A DNA stretch of 62,000 bases from Branchiostoma floridae. Taxonomy: Eukaryota > Chordata > Leptocardii > Amphioxiformes > Branchiostomatidae. The notes under the pieces were generated by a model. The model saw only the letters and a program-made list of their open reading frames with translations. It searched no databases and was not told the origin of the DNA. Numbering within the stretch: position 1 is the first letter of the stretch; each line of letters opens with the position of its first letter. The stretch is taken from the NCBI RefSeq assembly GCF_000003815.2, contig NC_049993.1, forward strand, positions 1,308,843 to 1,370,842. The letters run 5' to 3'. This document shows positions 27,001 through 37,472 of this stretch, one piece after another. Made by a program: the position numbers and the translations under genes.

Positions 27001-30000
27001 ATAAACTAAAATAAAAAGAAAAAATAACAATGGTTCTTCAACAATTTTAGTTACTGTATGGTTCATACTTCCTAAATTCAGAATGCAGCTAATTTCCAAC
27101 GTTACCTGCACCAGTGCAGGTATTTAGAAAAAAAGTACTTTGAGCCCTGTACTTGAAGAAAAGACAAAGAGAAGAATACAATGCAAGTGGATATACAAGG
27201 ATGTCTGGCTGTTCAAAGTATAGATGGATGGATAGGGTAGATGTGGGGAAGGAAGGTCAAAAGAATAATGTATATTGATAAAAGAATGAATAGATGAAGG
27301 GATGAAAAATGAAGGGATCGATTGAATGACAGATAGATGGATGGATAGATAAAGATATCAATAAATACAGGATGGAGATGAATAAATGAATAGATGAAGG
27401 GTTGGAGAAATGAAGGGATGGAGAGATAAAGATAAACTAGGGGATGGAGAATAAGAGGGTAGAGAGATCATTATGGATGAAAGGATGGATGGAGAGATGA
27501 ATAAATAAAGGATGGAGATGATTACATGAAGGGATGAGAAATTAAATGAAGGGATAGATGAATTGATGAAAGGAATGGATTGATGAAAACATGAAGGGAT
27601 GGAAAGATGGATGGAAAGATGAATAGCTGAATGGATAGCGAGATGAACAGATGGATGGATGAGATATGGGAGGAGTGGTTATAGACAGAACTGAGGATGA
27701 GTGGTTACAGAGTACTGAGTGAACATAGACTGAGGTACTTGGTGGTAAGAGACACCATCTAAGGAACAAAAATCAAGATGCCAATTTTCTAGAAGGTGAG
27801 TTCTCTGACCGACCCTTACCTTTTGTGTAAAGAGACCATCCAGTCCCTTGAGATACACCTTGTCTTTGTCCTTGTCGATGTAGTCAAACTCACAGTCATA
27901 GAAGATCACTCTGTCCTCCTGAAAAAAATGCACAAGGACACAATACATTTGTAGTTCAGGCTTCAATCATAGGGGTGGGGACTGGTACAAAGTAGTGGTA
28001 CAGATTTCTTCTTGTTAGAGCAGATTAAAAATGGATCTGAAAAAATCAAGACTATACATTCAATCAGGGTTGTAGCCAGCTTGAAATCATTTTCCGTCCC
28101 CTACTTGATCTTGAATCCTATTCAGCGCAAGGCGCAACGTTCCTAGGGGGGCCCGGGGTATGTTTCCCCGGAAAATTATGAAATCTAGACTCTCTGAAAT
28201 GCTATTTGCTGCATTTTGAGGAGTAAATTTTGCTGGTAGGCTAAACTGTTCAACAGTATCTGTTTTGGTAAAAAATAACACAAGGGAAACAGTTCTATCA
28301 TATCAATTGTTGTCTGTCACAGAGGATGGAATGGACACATTTTTTTTCCGTCCCCAGCTGCGAAATTCCGTCAAAGGACAGAAGGACGGGTGCTGGCTAC
28401 AACCCTGCATTCAATGGTGATTACTGATAGGTACTCTCCTTGGTTCTGAATAAGCTATCAACTACATACTTGACTGATGACAGTGAATACAGCTTGTTTT
28501 CTCCTTGGTAATGAATGTACAATCACTTAGTAATACTACATGTATATCAAACTACAAATGTGCAGTTGACAAGAGCTCAACTTGAAGGCAAGGGAGAAAC
28601 TTACAGAAAACCTATTCTGTAACATGGTCTTCAGCATCTTGAGCTTGTGTGGTGCGATGGGGTTGTCATCCAGGAACTCTGTTTTGTGTCTGTCTGGTAC
28701 GGTGTCCATGAAGGAGGCATTCCTGATCATGAACAGGGCTGGCACAGGAACAAACAAACATTAGACAAAATTCAAATTCAATAAATGCATTAATGGTTTC
28801 AATAGCTTTTTCATAAAATCACACAGTTGACTTTTGGAATACAGTAGTTGCCCCAGGTTGGAAATATAGAAAACCTATTATTTTTACTGGCCTACTGGCC
28901 TGCGTTCTTCCGTTGTCATCCAATCAGAACTCAGAACGGTTACAGTGACGTAGGCTAAAACAGTATACACGTTAAAAATCGCCTTTACTTGATGCTAGTA
29001 CAAGTAGCTTAGCCGACAAAGCTACAGTTTATAGAACGGAAAGATGAATGTTTGGGTCCAACCTCAGAGGTTTTTATCTATTTTTCTTTTACAATGTACT
29101 TAGATAGATAAAATGCTTTCATCCTGCCAACAGAGCATCGCATGTTTGACAATTGGCTTTTTAAACTTTCTTGATGAAAGTATTAAGTAAGTTGATGAAC
29201 AGTACTATGTTATGTTTTGTATCACTGGCTTCATGTTTATTGCTAATGTCCGGAAATCAACCCCAGGGCAACATGGAAACCTTACGCCACTTTAAGGTGT
29301 TGTACGTATCCTAAAACAAAGAAATCCAGTGTAACTCACAGTTAGGGTTGTCCCTCCTGTAGGCAGCATGCATGATCTCCATCTCAGTAATGGACAGTCC
29401 AAATATCCAGCGGTACTCGTCAACAATGGCCTGGGGAACATCTTCCACACCAGGGACCCAGCCACAACGTTCACTGGAATATACATGACAACACCACAGC
29501 TTTCATTGCACTATACCTTCCATGTTTCAACAATTGAATCCTAACTTGAAAGTTCCTCTGTGTTGGTAGAAGTCATTATTGAACTAGTTTAACTGTAATA
29601 TCCAAAAAGTGGAGCCACCCAAAATTTCGACTGAACAGAACCAGTCTTTGTCAAGGAATGAACAATGCACTGCTGTTGTGACGTCATGTTATGTAGATAG
29701 AACACGTGACCCAGTGAGCAGTGGATCATAGGTTACAGGAAGTCTATGGCGCCCACCGTAGCTGCAGTGGATTGTTCATTTCTTGACAAAGACTGGTGCT
29801 GTTTGGTCGAAAATTTGGATGAGTCCAATTTTTGTGTTGGATATTTAACAGTTTAACTTGTACAAAAACAATTGAATCTGTTGGTCCTATTATTCCCGGG
29901 GAGCAAGTCTGAAGCTGAGAGTCTGTACCTCAGTACACACTAGCCCTGCATCATAACCTACACTTATGTTCAGGTTCAGATCCAGAATTTCAGGTTTAGG

Positions 30001-33000
30001 TTCAGGTCACTTATAATCTGAACCCATTTCATACATGTATGAGTGCCAGGGATACTTATTTTTACCTCCATATAAAACTGTGTGGCATATATATGTTATT
30101 ACAATATATTAGAAAATGTCATGCTAAATTGATCAATACACAATCATAGCAAACACAAAATTCAGTAAAAACACAAGAAAAGCTATAATGTTTTTGTCTT
30201 TTTCCAGGACACATTCTACTATCTATTGAAGGTTACAGATCTCCCATGTGTTAAATGCATTTCCCAAGGGCACAATGTTGGAGCATATCTGGGGACTCTA
30301 ACCTACAATGTGGAACCTTGGGCTTTGAGTCAAACACTCTACCCTTATGCTACACAACGCCAGACCTTACAACACAGTCTGACCTAACTCTCTGGCATAT
30401 GTTCCCTTCTTATGACATCTACTTATCCGTTCACAGCTGAAGACATAATGTAACTGTAGATAAAAAGTTGTACAGATCTAGATGCACAGATCTAGCTGTA
30501 CAGATCTAGTGCACAGATATAACATACCTGGTCATATTGACGAAAAATGGCATGACGTTGTCCTGGTGACACCTGTCAATCTCACTGAGACAGGTGCGGA
30601 GCGTGGTCTCTGTGGTGGTGTCTTTGGGCACACCCTACAAGTGCACATGGAAATATTACATCCATGAGTATTATCAAGTTGAATATTACATGTCTTATCA
30701 GGAAAACACAGTAACTGTTGCAAATGGATTCTGAAGCAACTGAGACTGTATACTATTGTCTCAAGTTGATGCTACAGGTTGGACAGGTTTTCTAAAATTC
30801 ATTTGTCCTATCAGGCAAGTACATATAAATGACTTGCCCGAAACAACTTTTCACTTGCCAGAAATATTACATTTCTCTATGTATTTTTATTGCCAGCAAT
30901 GAAATTCTTCAATTTATGTTGGCTCTATTTTTTGTGTTAATCAATGACTACCATCAAAATCTCATCCGTGGAAAAATCTAACTTGCCCAATTGGGCAAGT
31001 GAGGTAGGACATGCACTTGCCCGATCAGAATTTTCACTTGCCCGGGACAATCGGATCTGTCCAGTGGACTTGTCCAACCCTGTGCTATTCGTATAGATCT
31101 GGTTACTATTTGCCACTATAATTACATGTATATGAGATTTGGGGCAAAGCTTATTCAGATGACAGTTGCCCAGCAGAAATTACTCAGAACCGCTTTTGTA
31201 AAAATGTTCTCGGTATACATAGAAATTCAAGTAACATAGCTAGTAGAGCAGAGCTTGGAATGTACCCAATAGACATAGACATATCCATGCGTACAGTTAA
31301 GTATTGGCTGCGCCTCAAACAGTTGGATTTCTCAACACATCCCTTACAAGTAGACGCATTACTCTGTCAGCAATCTATACCGAGTAACAGCCGTAAGAAA
31401 TGCTGGTCACAACACGTAAAGGAAATTCTAGACAATACTGGTTACTCTTTCCTTTCACGGTTAGGCAACAAGCATATATGTACATTGTTAAGAAAAAGGT
31501 TGGAAGATATATATTTTCTCATAGACTATCTATAGATAATGGTAAGTTAAGATTCTTTAAGAAACTAAAGAAGGGATACTCAATGGAAACTTATTTAACG
31601 TCACTAGATAATTTCGAAGTCAGATCGGCAATGTGCAAACTTAGAATTAGCGCCCACCCCCTTGAAATTGAGAGAGGGTGGTACAAAAAGCTACCTGTGG
31701 GCGAAAGAACCTGTAACCATTGTATTGCAAAACCGGTGGAAGACGAAATACATTTTTTCTCTAACTGCCTCTCCAATGACCAGGAAAGAAAGGAGTTATT
31801 TGAAGAGGTTTGCAAAACACACAAACATTTTGAAACGCTTACCGACGAAAACAAAACTATAAAGCTGTTGACGTCACATAACCCACTCATCATAGAAAAA
31901 GTGGGACACTTCGTCTTCCACTGCTTCCAGAAAAGAAGTCAAACCCCAAATGCGTAGATTGTAGCTCTCAGCAGTCAATATCATTGTTAGAATAGTCACT
32001 TGTTTACACTTGTCACCATTGTTATCTATACCAAATTACTTTATGTATGTTTACTATATCTTCTGTATGCTTCATGTTGCAATTAGCCCTCGGGCAAGAA
32101 CTTGCAAATAAACTTCCTATTTTATGATATGTAACATTTATCTGAAATCTTTCTAAATATTATAAGTCTAAGGAGGTCATACAAAATAAAATTCAATGGT
32201 ACAAAGGAATTCCATGTATATAAAATGGTTTACAGACAGTAACAAGCTTAAGGTTGACAGTCAAATTCCTCTGTTATAATATGTCATACCTGGGAAGTGA
32301 TAACAATTACAAGCAAGGACATTGTATAGAAATCTTTGATTTTCTAAAAAATAACCCTGGGAAAAGGGAAGAATTTTAAATTCATCCTGTTCAAAATGTG
32401 TTCAAGACTGGTGGAGAAGGGGTGCATATTTTATTTGAATTTTTCCATTTTACCTTTCAGTCCCAGACATTTGTCTTAGACTTGCCCCATATTTGAGGTG
32501 CCTACCCCAGTATTTCAACTGGGGTGCATCCTTTACGCAAGAAAATATGGTTTCTATAAAACAGTTCACAAAAGTCTTGTGCAGTATTGTTGGTGAATCA
32601 GACGTTCCCTAACCCTTACTATCTCCTCGTGCAAGTTAACCTTAATGTCCATCACAATTACAGGATTGGTACATTGTGTACGTCATCTCCCAGGCAACCA
32701 GATAAACAACATGAATATTTGATAAAGGTCTTCTCAATGACATTTGGCTGTATCCAACTTTTGTTCATCTTCTTTGTGTTCGAAATGACCTACATTTTAC
32801 ACACAACTGAGCATAGCAGAACAAACTAACAAGATCAACAAACAGTACACTTTTGTGTTTAGTTATCAGAAAACTAGTTCAACTTTAACTGGGGGACTGC
32901 ATACCCTCAAGTCTTGTGACTCAGTCTCTTACCGAGAATAATTCTGAAGAAAAATATGTAGGGGCTATGTGGAATCACTTCAGCTACAAGCCCAACTCAT

Positions 33001-36000
33001 GAGTTTTGTTTCTTCAGCCTTTCCAAGTCTTATATTGGTGAGTTAGAGCCTCAGAAAAAAATGATTAATGAAATCAAGGAGCCTTGCATTAATGCAAAAG
33101 CAAGGAACCTTGAGCTACAAAATGTAGAAGAGATTCTAGGGAACAGGTTTTTCGGCGTGCCAAAAAAAATTGCACAGGATAAAATTTATTTCCTAAAGTA
33201 TGTCGAAATATTTACAGTACAAAATTCTAATGCAGAAAAATGTGACCCTATGATTAGTATGAAATGCTTTTCCATCTGTAACCTAATTTTTTTGTGAAAA
33301 ATATTTCCCTACACAAAACCACAACCAAAGGTTCTAAACCCTGACAGACTGAGGAGAGTGAATAAACCAATGAGAAAGTGCATTCTATGCTTAGTGTTAT
33401 TCGTCCCAGGGATAGAAGAAAAGTCCGAGACTAGATGGAACTTGTAACAATTCCTATACTGTAGTTCTTGATTTTTTAACATTACAAAATGTACTATTAT
33501 TTTCAGTTGTCACAGTGAAACCTGTGTGAACTTATTATTACCAGGTATAGTATAACAAATAATTTGCCGACTTTCTTTACACACACCGGCTGCCACGTGA
33601 ACGTTTAGTTCTGAGAACAAGTTCAAGTTTCTCTTGACTGTGAAAGTTTGGACCAAGAAGACAGTGAATTACAGTATACGCTGAAACTCACCCATCTCAG
33701 GTCACACTCCACCAGATGCAGCCTCCTACTCTCACACCACAGTCTCAGGTCAGGGAATACCTACAGTGGACATGTAACAGTTGGGAGGGAAAAGTGAGTC
33801 ACATTAGGAAAATATATATCAGGGAAATCGTATACAAATTATTGTCTGAGAAATGACAATCTTGTAAATCATTGGTGGTATAACTAGGACCAAATATCAA
33901 CCTTATCAAACAAACATACATGTATAAGTACATATTTATTAAGAAAAAAAAACAGTTTGCTGGCAAACCATGGATTCCGAAGAGCGTGGAATGCCCTCCT
34001 CACATCAGTCTTAGTGGAAACACTGACACTGTAAATAGAACTGTCTTTTTGTATAGAGCCATAAACTGCGAGTTTAAGAGATACTCTCTATGAGGCTACA
34101 CTGATTTGATTTTATGGATGACATCCTCTAGAGACCCCAAAACTAAAGCAGGAGGGAGAAAAAACACATGCTGGCCTTTTGCTGCAATATGAGTCAACAA
34201 GCTCTGGACTTGCGTGGAGCCTTGGAGGAGGTGATTTGTTTTGGAGAACAAGTGAAATTAGTCATGTAGATGTCATCTATCAACTTGAAGTCAGTGTGGT
34301 CTAAGGCTAAATTTCCAGTTGTTGACAGTATACCAGGGTTGTAGCCAGCACCCATCCTTCCATCCTTTGATGGAATTTTGCAGTTGGGAACGAAAACAAA
34401 ATTTGCCCATTCCGTTCTCTGTGACGGACAAAAATTGATATGTAAAGATATAAAAAAACTGTCTGCCTTGAGTAATTTTTCACCCAAACAGATGCTGTTG
34501 AACAGCTTAGTCTACCAGCAAACTTTACACCTCAAAATGCAGGAAATAGCATTTCAGAGGGTCTAGATTTCAAATTTTCTGGGGGGCATGCGCTCGGATC
34601 CCCCTAGGAATGTCGCACCTTCGACACTAGAGAGGAAAATGATTTCAACCCTGCATTATACTCATCCTAAACATAATGATCACTGTAACTTTTGTCGACA
34701 GATTTTAACCTAAGAAGGAGTTACCTCACCTGTTTTACCAACATTTCCCTTTCTGCTTTGAAGTCCTTGAATGTTGAGGACACGAATATCCTGATGGTTT
34801 TCCATCCTGACCTCTTGATGATGAGATTCTTGCCCTTTTCCGCAGACTTGTCCACAGTACCTTCAACCTGCATGCAGTAGTATGACAGTGTGTCAGTAGC
34901 AAGATCTGTATAGTTACGTAGCTTTAGGGTGTACAAAAATATGTGTCCATATTGAATTATACTTAATATATGGTTGACTGTAACCAAGAATGTGGCAAAA
35001 ATAAGGCCTACATTATACCTACTTTAAACTGTCAGTGTAGGTTAACGGGAGGGGGCCATACTTCGACAGGGGTCCAAATTTCGACAGGTTTTAAAAATCA
35101 TTGTTGCGGAGAAATGCATAGATGCCTGCACATGAGAAGTACACTAGCTGTAGACTAAACCTTGTTGTAAATAACTACAAAGACGGGGTATGTGTCGAAG
35201 TTAGCAAGTCCCACAGATAACGATTGATAAACTTGCACAAATTTGACGCCTTCCGTGCAAGTTGACGAGCGAACGTATCGAGACCATGGCCCGGGAAACT
35301 CTTGAATTATTCTTCGCAAAATACGTCATGTGAAAAAAATACCACCACACATAGAAATGATGTTTATTAGCCTTCCGAAAAATAATACCTGTGTTCTGTT
35401 CTGCCTTTAACTGGGTTGGATAAACGGAGCTAAAATGATGCCACAATGTTCACGCAGTCGAGGCCCCGCCATTTTACTATCATGCACGAAGGCGGGCGAG
35501 CGATGCTCAACACGTTGAACTCAGTCAACCCGTCCGTCGAGCGACAAACATTCAAGAAAAATCGATCCCTACCGACTAAAAAATCCTGTAGCCATTGCTG
35601 TTGCCTAAAGACAGGATAAAAAGGCAATCAAGGAAGCCGAAAAGCGAAAATGCCATCACAGTCTAACGTAACAATGCGCTGCCGTTTTGCGGCAAGTTGG
35701 TCTCACCGTGAGAGGTAAACGTTTTAACACACCGTATTTGAATAAGTCGCGTAATACAAAATATGACCCATATTTGGTACAAAAAAATTATAATGAAGAC
35801 TTTTAGTGCTATTCTATTTGCATAAGTTGTCTAAAAAAGCACGGCGATGGTCTGGTTGTTACTATGTCGGAGTTTGGACCCCTTTTTTGAGTTGGAACGT
35901 TCTGCTAGGACGCAAGCCGAAAACCAGCCGTAAGTTTCGTGCGCTGTCAAAGTACAGAGCGGAACGCTACTGTTAAATGAAATATTTATCTGTACAGCTT

Positions 36001-37428
36001 CAATAACAGTTATATGGATGCATACAAGATCTTAACTTATTTTTGATGAGTTCACTGTAAAATGTACATTGACAAAAGCCATGCGCATCCACTTAGAACG
36101 GGTGTCGAAGTATGGCCCCCTCCCGTTAGGTTTAAATCTGGGTGAAATAGTTGTTAGGTCGATTGCAATTTGGAGAAAGTTATTTTAACTCAGGGCTCTA
36201 GCCAGCGTCCGTTTTTCTGTCAATTGACGGAAATGTGCTGCGTCTGACGAAAAAATTTTAAAACCAATCCGTCAACCTTGACGGACAAGAATCCTTGCTG
36301 GAAGTTACAGGCGGCTTGGGGACGCCATCCACGGCCGTAAAAGCTACACAATGTTTGTTTTGCTATTGTTATGATTGTTGACAATGTGTGTCGGCGCCCT
36401 TTCGCATACAATAATCTCATTAAAACCCGTTTTTCAAGGTCTCAGTTCAGTCCTTCTAATTAATTTTCGCGGTTTTCGCTGCGATTGTAATTGGCTGACG
36501 GAAAAAAATTTCGAGCTGGCTAAAGCCCTGTTTTAACTTGAGCCTGGAATGACCCTGTACATGTCACAGTAAATTTTTCTGCAAGTGGGAATTTCGAGAA
36601 GCAAAACACTAATACTATATCTCATCATATAGTGTGTGATATTTTGATTGATCAACATTTGATATTATTGATATCATTCAATGATCAAGACTTACAGACA
36701 CAGCTATGACTAACTGGGTTTTGACTCCTCTACTGTTCAGAAACATGATGCAAAAATCAAAACAGTTTAAATTCAATTCGCTTTGTCTCATAATCCAACT
36801 TGAAAATGTTCGCATTTTGTGTTCATTATGCAAACTTGCACCCACAAGCAAACCTGTTTCAGTTCGCTGACAGAACTTCAACTGTAATGTCTTGAACCCA
36901 CCCTGAGAGGTGGTTAAAAAATATGGCTAGATTAGCCTAGCCCTGGAATCCATTTTGGACCATCCATGCTCACAAATTAATCCCGCTCAGTTTAACCAAA
37001 CGAGTAAAACGATTTTGATTTTCGTTAAAGAGATTCATTAGCCATCAGGTATGTACACAGTTAATAGAATTTTCTTCAAGCATTGACTACTTTTTAAAGG
37101 TAAACACACGTACCTCAAAATTTTGGATGGCTATCAGTCCATCTTGATCGTGGAGTGATCCATCTCACGAGAGAGATCCATGCAAGTCTCGACCTAGTTC
37201 TCGCAACTCTCGCGAGAACTGGGTCACTCCGTGAGCAAGATGGACTGATAGCCATCGAAAATTTTGAGGTACGTGACTGTGTTTTCCTTTAAAAAGTATT
37301 CACTGCTTGATGAAAAAACTATTAACAGTTTTGATTTTGCTTGATGATCGGGGACTAAGTCTGACCTGTAGCCATGCGTTCTCCACCTGGGACTCGTAGT
37401 TGAAGTTGTGCGATGCTCCACAGCCCAT
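8459..37428 (-). CDS. DUF4062-NACHT/STAND ATPase-TPR protein (nephrocystin-3-like/TTC41-like), 24 coding exons
   Basis: Exons in transcript order: 37366-37428, 34730-34867, 33692-33760, 30528-30634, 29340-29473, 28605-28738, 27820-27918, 26626-26718, 25961-26017, 24427-24563, 23061-23172, 22264-22371, 21666-21839, 21331-21518, 20792-20964, 20129-20282, 19381-19495, 18470-18598, 17737-17855, 16488-16620, 15603-15722, 14609-14776, 12294-12374, then 10671-10925 or 8459-8719. Every junction has GT/AG borders and matching phase, giving 1,019 or 1,021 residues. The start MGCGAS fits N-myristoylation plus a palmitoylatable Cys3. Residues 44-130 hold IRIFVSSTFKDF and LVECDLRWG (DUF4062-like). Walker A is GPGSGKSA (317-324) and Walker B is VIILDA (409-414). 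A helical region and then TPRs (ENHILTSRLYIN, GPDHPKTKRA) follow. By family it should be a signal-transduction NTPase with a scaffold role; a ciliary role as in NPHP3 is only inference. An acceptor at 37473 suggests an upstream 5' UTR exon. Confidence 0.88.
8782..9154. mobile_element. MITE between the two terminal exons, TTAGGCCAC-type ends
   Basis: The left arm ttaggccacaccaatttaat and the right arm attaaattggttggcctta are inverse, and both continue through a ttgttgcttctcgga/tccgagaagcaac pair. It shares the first nine bases with the 4792 and 48930 elements, so it probably belongs to the same superfamily. Confidence 0.75.
10167..10172 (-). promoter_or_regulatory. candidate poly(A) signal for terminal exon 24A
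   Basis: On the minus strand this reads AATAAA, about 500 nt past the TGA of the proximal terminal exon. It would let the shorter transcript end before the distal exon. Confidence 0.4.
10671..10925 (-). CDS. proximal alternative terminal exon (24A) of the STAND/TPR gene
   Basis: The acceptor cacatcag precedes CTG TAC CAG and the frame ends in TGA at 10671-10673, giving 84 residues. It contains the same TPR core as exon 24B (YGENHILTSRLYIN, GPDHPKTKRA) but different flanking residues and C-terminus (QQLDGE). Phase 0 matches the upstream exon at 12294-12374. Confidence 0.82.
   Translation of the reverse strand: MYQQSLRQCLECYGENHILTSRLYINIGIFYEDLQQYEKAYRHFQKWYTACYEVYGPDHPKTKRAEGTLQEDFYRSIAQQLDGE
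10993..11714. repeat. 95-bp GT-rich minisatellite, about 7-8 copies
   Basis: Units of 95 bp contain acaggctacaggtaacagtc, tgtacaggagtgatgtacatg and a (gt)n stretch. Landmarks such as cgtcatgtagg recur every 95-99 bp. The block lies in the intron just upstream of terminal exon 24A. The ORFs of 60-127 codons here are translations of the repeat. Confidence 0.95.
11820..12110. repeat. dispersed repeat related to 44000-44260
   Basis: It shares an ordered series of segments with the pogo-gene intron: agatgca…, aaaacac(t/c)gaga, gtac(c)cc, and ctactgggtcaaatttgtggct against acaccgggacaaattaatttg. The two are diverged copies of one interspersed family; the class is unclear. Confidence 0.5.
12709..14056 (+). 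pseudogene. decayed 3' part of a non-LTR retrotransposon (LINE)
   Basis: Conceptual frames match the end of a LINE reverse transcriptase: KAMRALFKLKSLLF and LPILLYGAELTCF at 12709-13050, then in shifted frames GELGTFPISINAEIQLIKYW and a Cys-rich tail RFCPFCPNEIEDERHF…C (C-x2-C-x8-H-x4-C) near 13675-13730, ending MLDPLC-stop at 13933. At least three frameshifts or stops break it. AATAAA at 14046 fits its 3' end. It sits in an intron of the STAND/TPR gene, antisense to it. Confidence 0.8.
14105..14492. mobile_element. MITE flanked by TTAA
   Basis: The ends are ttaaaggcaacctaagcaat and attgcttaataggttgccgttaa, inverse to each other. The arms also share a gtctggataaggca-like segment (ctggataaggcaatct against agactgccttatccag). 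The TTAA at both borders would fit a TTAA target duplication. Confidence 0.7.
14531..14680 (-). repeat. 75-bp duplication of the 3' edge of exon 22 with its splice donor
   Basis: gacctgtttgaa recurs at 14531 and 14606. The duplicated 75 bp includes the last 16 or so codons of exon 14609-14776 (GNKHIDLAM.TFKQ) and its donor gtcagtac. The extra copy lies just inside the intron and cannot be spliced in frame as a separate exon without an acceptor. Confidence 0.85.
14951..15103. repeat. (CA)n microsatellite
   Basis: A long interrupted CA/CT-CA run, intronic. It creates His/Thr and Cys/Val ORFs on the two strands that are not genes. Confidence 0.95.
16641..17096. mobile_element. hAT-like MITE with CAGGGCTCAAAATAC ends, copy 1
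   Basis: It opens with cagggctcaaaatac and closes with gtattttgtgccctg, and has internal acctgcac-rich segments shared with 26797-27149. CAGGG ends suggest the hAT superfamily, but no clean 8-bp target duplication was seen here. Confidence 0.65.
18728..18890 (+). repeat. degenerate TTAGGG-type interstitial repeat
   Basis: About ten ttaggg, ttaggtt or tagggt motifs occur within 160 bp of an intron, interrupted by other sequence. This resembles eroded telomeric repeat or a simple repeat. Confidence 0.6.
20868..21100 (-). repeat. 113-bp duplication of the 5' part of exon 15 with its acceptor
   Basis: cagcccagtgttagaacact recurs at 20868, 20981 and 21094, exactly 113 bp apart. The extra copy holds most of the first 97 nt of exon 20792-20964 and the acceptor gttgtag, with only a few substitutions. 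It is a recent partial exon duplication that could act as a competing acceptor. Confidence 0.88.
22204..22285 (-). repeat. short duplication of the 3' edge of exon 12
   Basis: acctgattgacagcatctag occurs at 22204 and at 22262. The second is the real exon end (…AVNQ); the first is a copy in the downstream intron without a good donor. Confidence 0.8.
22691..22842. mobile_element. small foldback element
   Basis: The arms of about 45 bp are inverse: aattgaagatgattcagtct and, at the other end, aaactgaatcatcttcaatt. Both also carry ctggataattatcaaagtt or its inverse. Confidence 0.75.
24196..24407. mobile_element. MITE with TACTGTAAATGCA ends and GCGAA motifs
   Basis: The element begins tactgtaaatgcag and ends atgcatttacagta. 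Many cgcg(a/g) and ccgcgaac segments lie inside in both orientations. TA borders fit a TA target duplication. It abuts exon 10 of the STAND/TPR gene (20 bp away). Confidence 0.75.
24609..25044. mobile_element. hAT-like MITE with 8-bp target duplication
   Basis: The element is bracketed by a perfect direct repeat ctctgtac (24601-24608 and 25045-25052). The ends tatagggctgggtatcggta and taccggtacccacccct are inverse. An 8-bp duplication is characteristic of hAT transposition. A truncated relative starts near 27970. Confidence 0.8.
25124..25378. mobile_element. foldback element with about 75-bp arms
   Basis: The left arm gtacacaaaattaagcgatt and the right arm aatcgctatattttgtgtac are inverse with few mismatches. 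The complementarity runs through cagtcctctgat and aagttgaaatgac. Confidence 0.8.
26797..27149. mobile_element. hAT-like MITE with CAGGGCTCAAAATAC-type ends, copy 2
   Basis: It opens with cagggctcgaaatacc and closes with gtactttgagccctg. Internal segments acctgcacctaac and gtactgggttttata match 16641-17096 in inverse orientation. Confidence 0.65.
27219..27665. repeat. degenerate GATG/GAAGG-rich simple repeat
   Basis: About 450 bp of purine-rich gatggatagatgaagggatgga-like sequence in an intron; no fixed unit longer than 4 bp is maintained. Confidence 0.85.
28065..28407. mobile_element. hAT-like MITE, CAGGGTTGTAGCCAGC subfamily
   Basis: A perfect 8-bp direct repeat cattcaat brackets it (28057-28064 and 28408-28415). 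The ends cagggttgtagccagc and gctggctacaaccctg are exact inverses. It is 343 bp and non-coding. Confidence 0.9.
29588..29856. mobile_element. foldback MITE
   Basis: The arms of about 80 bp are inverse: taactgtaatatccaaaaa against the far end ggatatttaacagttta, and ccagtctttgtcaaggaatg against catttcttgacaaagactgg. Confidence 0.8.
30775..31082. mobile_element. hAT-like MITE with CAGGTTGGACAGGT ends
   Basis: The ends are caggttggacaggt and acttgtccaaccctg. The interior is rich in cttgccc/gggcaag segments in both orientations. A clean target duplication was not seen. Confidence 0.6.
31140..32115 (+). pseudogene. 5'-truncated LINE with C-terminal CCHC-like motif
   Basis: A frame from 31260 gives AELGMYPIDIDISMRTVKYW. 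After a frameshift, the 31400-31957 frame gives MCKLRISAHPLEIERG, then ERTCNHCIAKPVEDEIHFF.NC (C-x2-C-x9-H-x4-C). This is the usual C-terminus of invertebrate non-LTR retrotransposon polyproteins, related to the fragment at 12709-14056. The 3' UTR carries gccctcgggcaagaacttgc, repeated inversely at about 52455. It is antisense within an intron of the STAND/TPR gene and not functional. Confidence 0.82.
34334..34653. mobile_element. hAT-like MITE, CAGGGTTGTAGCCAGC subfamily, second copy
   Basis: It starts cagggttgtagccagc and ends ttcaaccctg. The flanks cagtatac and cattatac are a 7-of-8 target duplication. The interior matches 28065-28407 inversely (ctaccagcaaactttacacc, gggtctagatttc). Confidence 0.8.
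35043..36128. mobile_element. 1.1-kb non-autonomous DNA transposon
   Basis: The first 26 bp (starting taacgggagggggccatact) are exactly inverse to the last 26 bp. A second inverse pair lies just inside (ggggtccaaatttcgac and gtcggagtttggacccc). No ORF inside resembles a transposase. It lies in the first coding intron of the STAND/TPR gene. Confidence 0.85.
36191..36530. mobile_element. hAT-like MITE, CAGGGCTCTAGCCAGC subfamily, copy 1
   Basis: A perfect 8-bp duplication ttttaact lies at 36183-36190 and 36531-36538. The ends are cagggctctagccagc and gctggctaaagccctg. It is nearly the inverse of 51995-52334 along its full length. Confidence 0.92.
37088..37298. mobile_element. foldback MITE 70 bp downstream of coding exon 1
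   Basis: The arms of about 85 bp are inverse: tactttttaaagg with gtacctcaaaattttg on one side, and caaaattttgaggtac with cctttaaaaagta on the other. The shared core is atggctatcagtccatcttg. The loop holds tctcgcgaga-type palindromes. Confidence 0.82.
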
Positions 37429-37472
37429 CGTTGTCTCAACTCCAGAACCACATGTACACTATCAATCACGTA

